A stretch of 64,000 bases of DNA from Litoditis marina (lineage: Eukaryota; Nematoda; Chromadorea; Rhabditida; Rhabditidae). Made by a program: the position numbers and the translations under genes. The stretch spans positions 22,426,559 through 22,490,558 of the forward strand of contig OZ038435.1 in the NCBI GenBank assembly GCA_964036275.1, read 5' to 3'. The notes beneath the pieces are model-generated. The model saw only the letters and a program-made list of their open reading frames with translations, was not told the origin of the DNA and made no database searches. Of this stretch, positions 61,817-64,000 are shown in pieces. Positions within the stretch are counted from its first letter, which is position 1. Every line of letters begins with the position of its first letter.

Positions 61817-62413
61817 TCATCTGGTCTCCAGAATCCCGAAGGACGTCAGAAATACAATACTTCATATTCAAACAAATTGCACGTTGGCATCATATTCAAT
61901 TTTCAAGCAAATCGGTAATTGTTTCTCTACGTTACAATACAGTTTGAGTTATCGACCGGACAGAGAGAGTGAGAGAGCGTGCTGAATGGAGAGACGCAGA
62001 CACTTTTCGAAAAATGTCTATAACTTTGATTAAAACAATTTTTTCCCAATTTTTTTTTGGTCCGCGAGGGTTTGAGTAGGTATCACATGTCTTCCACAAT
62101 TTTCAACGAAATCGATTCAGTAGAAACCCTTAAACTGGGAATTTTCCCTTGTCACAACCCACCCACTACCCACCCACCCACACACGACGGAAGTTGGCGC
62201 TCTTGATGAAGCGAAAACTTCATAACTTGGCTCAAACTCAACCGATTTCGATAAAATTTGTGGCACACTTTGCAAATATGCTGTAGAAACTTCCCCAGTT
62301 TGTAAAAGTTCTGTTTTGCAAATTTCGGCCTTTTTATGGAAAAACTAAAAAAACGGAGGCGCGCATTAGCCGGACCAAAGACAAATCTCGCACAGCGCTT
62401 CGCGCTGCGCGCG

Positions 62414-64000
62414 ATTGTCTTAACATGACCGATTTAATGTAGTAGGCCAGTGTTGATAAACCTTCTCTTACGTTACTTTCATGAAGTTATATGTTACTCA
62501 TTGAGAATAAGTTGATGTCTCGAGGTTCCTCCCAATTTCCCACGAGACACGTGACTTAGTACACGCAGGGAGAACATAATTGTAATTGTCTAAACATGAC
62601 CGATTTAATGTAGTAGGCCAGTGTTGATAAACCTTCTCTTACGTTACTTTCATGAAGTTATATGTTACTCATTGAGAATAAGTTGATGTCTCGAGGTTCC
62701 TCCCAATTTCCCACGAGACACGTGACTTAGTACACGCAGGGAGAACATAATTGTAATTGTCTTAACATGACCGATTTAATGTAGTAGGCCAGTGTTGATA
62801 AACCTTCTCTTACGTTACTTTCATGAAGTTATATGTTACTCATTGAGAATAAGTTGATGTCTCGAGGTTCCTCCCAATTTCCCACGAGACACGTGACTTA
62901 GTACACGCAGGGAGAACATAATTGTAATTGTCTTAACATGACCGATTCAATGTAGTAGGCCAGTGTTGATAAACCATCTTATACGTTACCTTCATGAAGT
63001 AATATGTTACTCATTGAAAATAAATTGATGTCTCGAGGTTCCTCCCAATTTCCCACGAGACACGTGACTTAGTACACGCAGGGAGAACATAATTGTAATT
63101 GTCTAAACATGACCGATTTAATGTAGTAGGCCAGTGTTGATAAACCTTCTCTTACGTTACTTTCATGAAGTTATATGTTACTCATTGAGAATAAGTTGAT
63201 GTCTCGAGGTTCCTCCCAATTTCCCACGAGACACGTGACTTAGTACACGCAGGGAGAACATAATTGTAATTGTCTTAACATGACCGATTTAATGTAGTAG
63301 GCCAGTGTTGATAAACCTTCTCTTACGTTACTTTCATGAAGTTATATGTTACTCATTGAGAATAAGTTGATGTCTCGAGGTTCCTCCCAATTTCCCACGA
63401 GACACGTGACTTAGTACACGCAGGGAGAACATAATTGTAATTGTCTAAACATGACCGATTTAATGTAGTAGGCCAGTGTTGATAAACCTTCTCTTACGTT
63501 ACTTTCATGAAGTTATATGTTACTCATTGAGAATAAGTTGATGTCTCGAGGTTCCTCCCAATTTCCCACGAGACACGTGACTTAGTACACGCAGGGAGAA
63601 CATAATTGTAATTGTCTTAACATGACCGATTTAATGTAGTAGGCCAGTGTTGATAAACCTTCTCTTACGTTACTTTCATGAAGTTATATGTTACTCATTG
63701 AGAATAAGTTGATGTCTCGAGGTTCCTCCCAATTTCCCACGAGACACGTGACTTAGTACACGCAGAGAGAACATAATTGTAATTGTATTAACATGACCGA
63801 TTCAATGTAGTAGGCCAGTGTTGATAAACCATCTTATACGTTACCTTCATGAAGTAATATGTTACTCATTGAAAATAAATTGATGTCTCGAGGTTCCTCC
63901 CAATTTCCCACGAGACACGTGACTTAGTACACGCAGGGAGAACATAATTGTAATTGTCTAAACATGACCGATTTAATGTAGTAGGCCAGTGTTGATAAAC
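62414..64000. repeat. Satellite to the window end
   Basis: About 9 monomers that follow 56416-58000 variant by variant at an offset close to 5,997 bp, including GCAGAGAGAAC at about 63763. The duplication unit therefore continues past the window edge. Confidence 0.95.

Larger units (their letters stand above)
59507..62413. mobile_element. Duplicated fragment: gag 5' end, leader, LTR and composite right end
   Basis: A copy of 53510-56415 at a constant offset of 5,997 bp, with only a handful of substitutions (for example at about 59557, 60536, 60609, 61084 and 61837) and one extra T near 62050. It is the first part of the second unit of a tandem duplication. The leader copy 59926-61368 holds no gene. 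The composite right end 61817-62413 has its hairpin at 62393-62407. Confidence 0.95.

Overview
The window is eukaryotic repeat DNA, almost certainly from an animal, and contains no host single-copy gene that I can recognise. About two thirds is one tandem satellite with a 171-bp monomer. The rest is four copies, one truncated, of a composite foldback-type element. One of these carries an almost full-length BEL/Pao LTR retrotransposon on the minus strand, and part of that retrotransposon is duplicated. The retrotransposon has DUF1759 Gag, DUF1758 protease, a Pao-type reverse transcriptase with YVDN, DUF5641, a tRNA-Gly primer site and a TTTCAG-type splice acceptor. Together these fit a nematode best, though an arthropod or another invertebrate is not excluded.

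Layout. 1-36871 is about 215 satellite monomers built from two diverged families (called A and B here). Their variants recur every 4, 5, 7, 8, 11, 13 or 18 monomers, which is higher-order repeat structure, and one ~3.3-kb block is repeated 13,496 bp away. 36872-39370 and 40223-42621 are two copies of the composite element, separated by 5 monomers. Each starts with a long palindrome, continues with degenerate ~125-bp repeats rich in TGACGTCA and ends in a GC-rich hairpin. After 7 more monomers a third copy (43818-56415) is split by the BEL/Pao element (45501-55819). 18 monomers follow. Then comes a fragment (59507-62413) made by a 5,997-bp tandem duplication that starts inside gag, and the window ends in satellite.

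Retrotransposon, read right to left: 5' LTR (55387-55819), tRNA-Gly primer site, 1.4-kb leader, gag-protease-RT ORF, RT/RNase H, integrase, DUF5641, a separate 429-codon ORF with three zinc knuckles in the position where env sits in other elements, polypurine tract, and 3' LTR (45501-45930). The two LTRs differ at one base that I can see, so the insertion is young. Even so, pol is broken by one in-frame TGA and two +1 frameshifts.

Most notable: the spacer of the palindrome is inverted in copy 3 relative to copies 1 and 2; all complete composite copies sit at the same base of the satellite monomer, so they multiplied with the array; the 3' zinc-knuckle ORF is preceded by a strong splice acceptor and has a SUMO-interaction-like motif; and a tandem duplication has created a gag-satellite fusion ORF.
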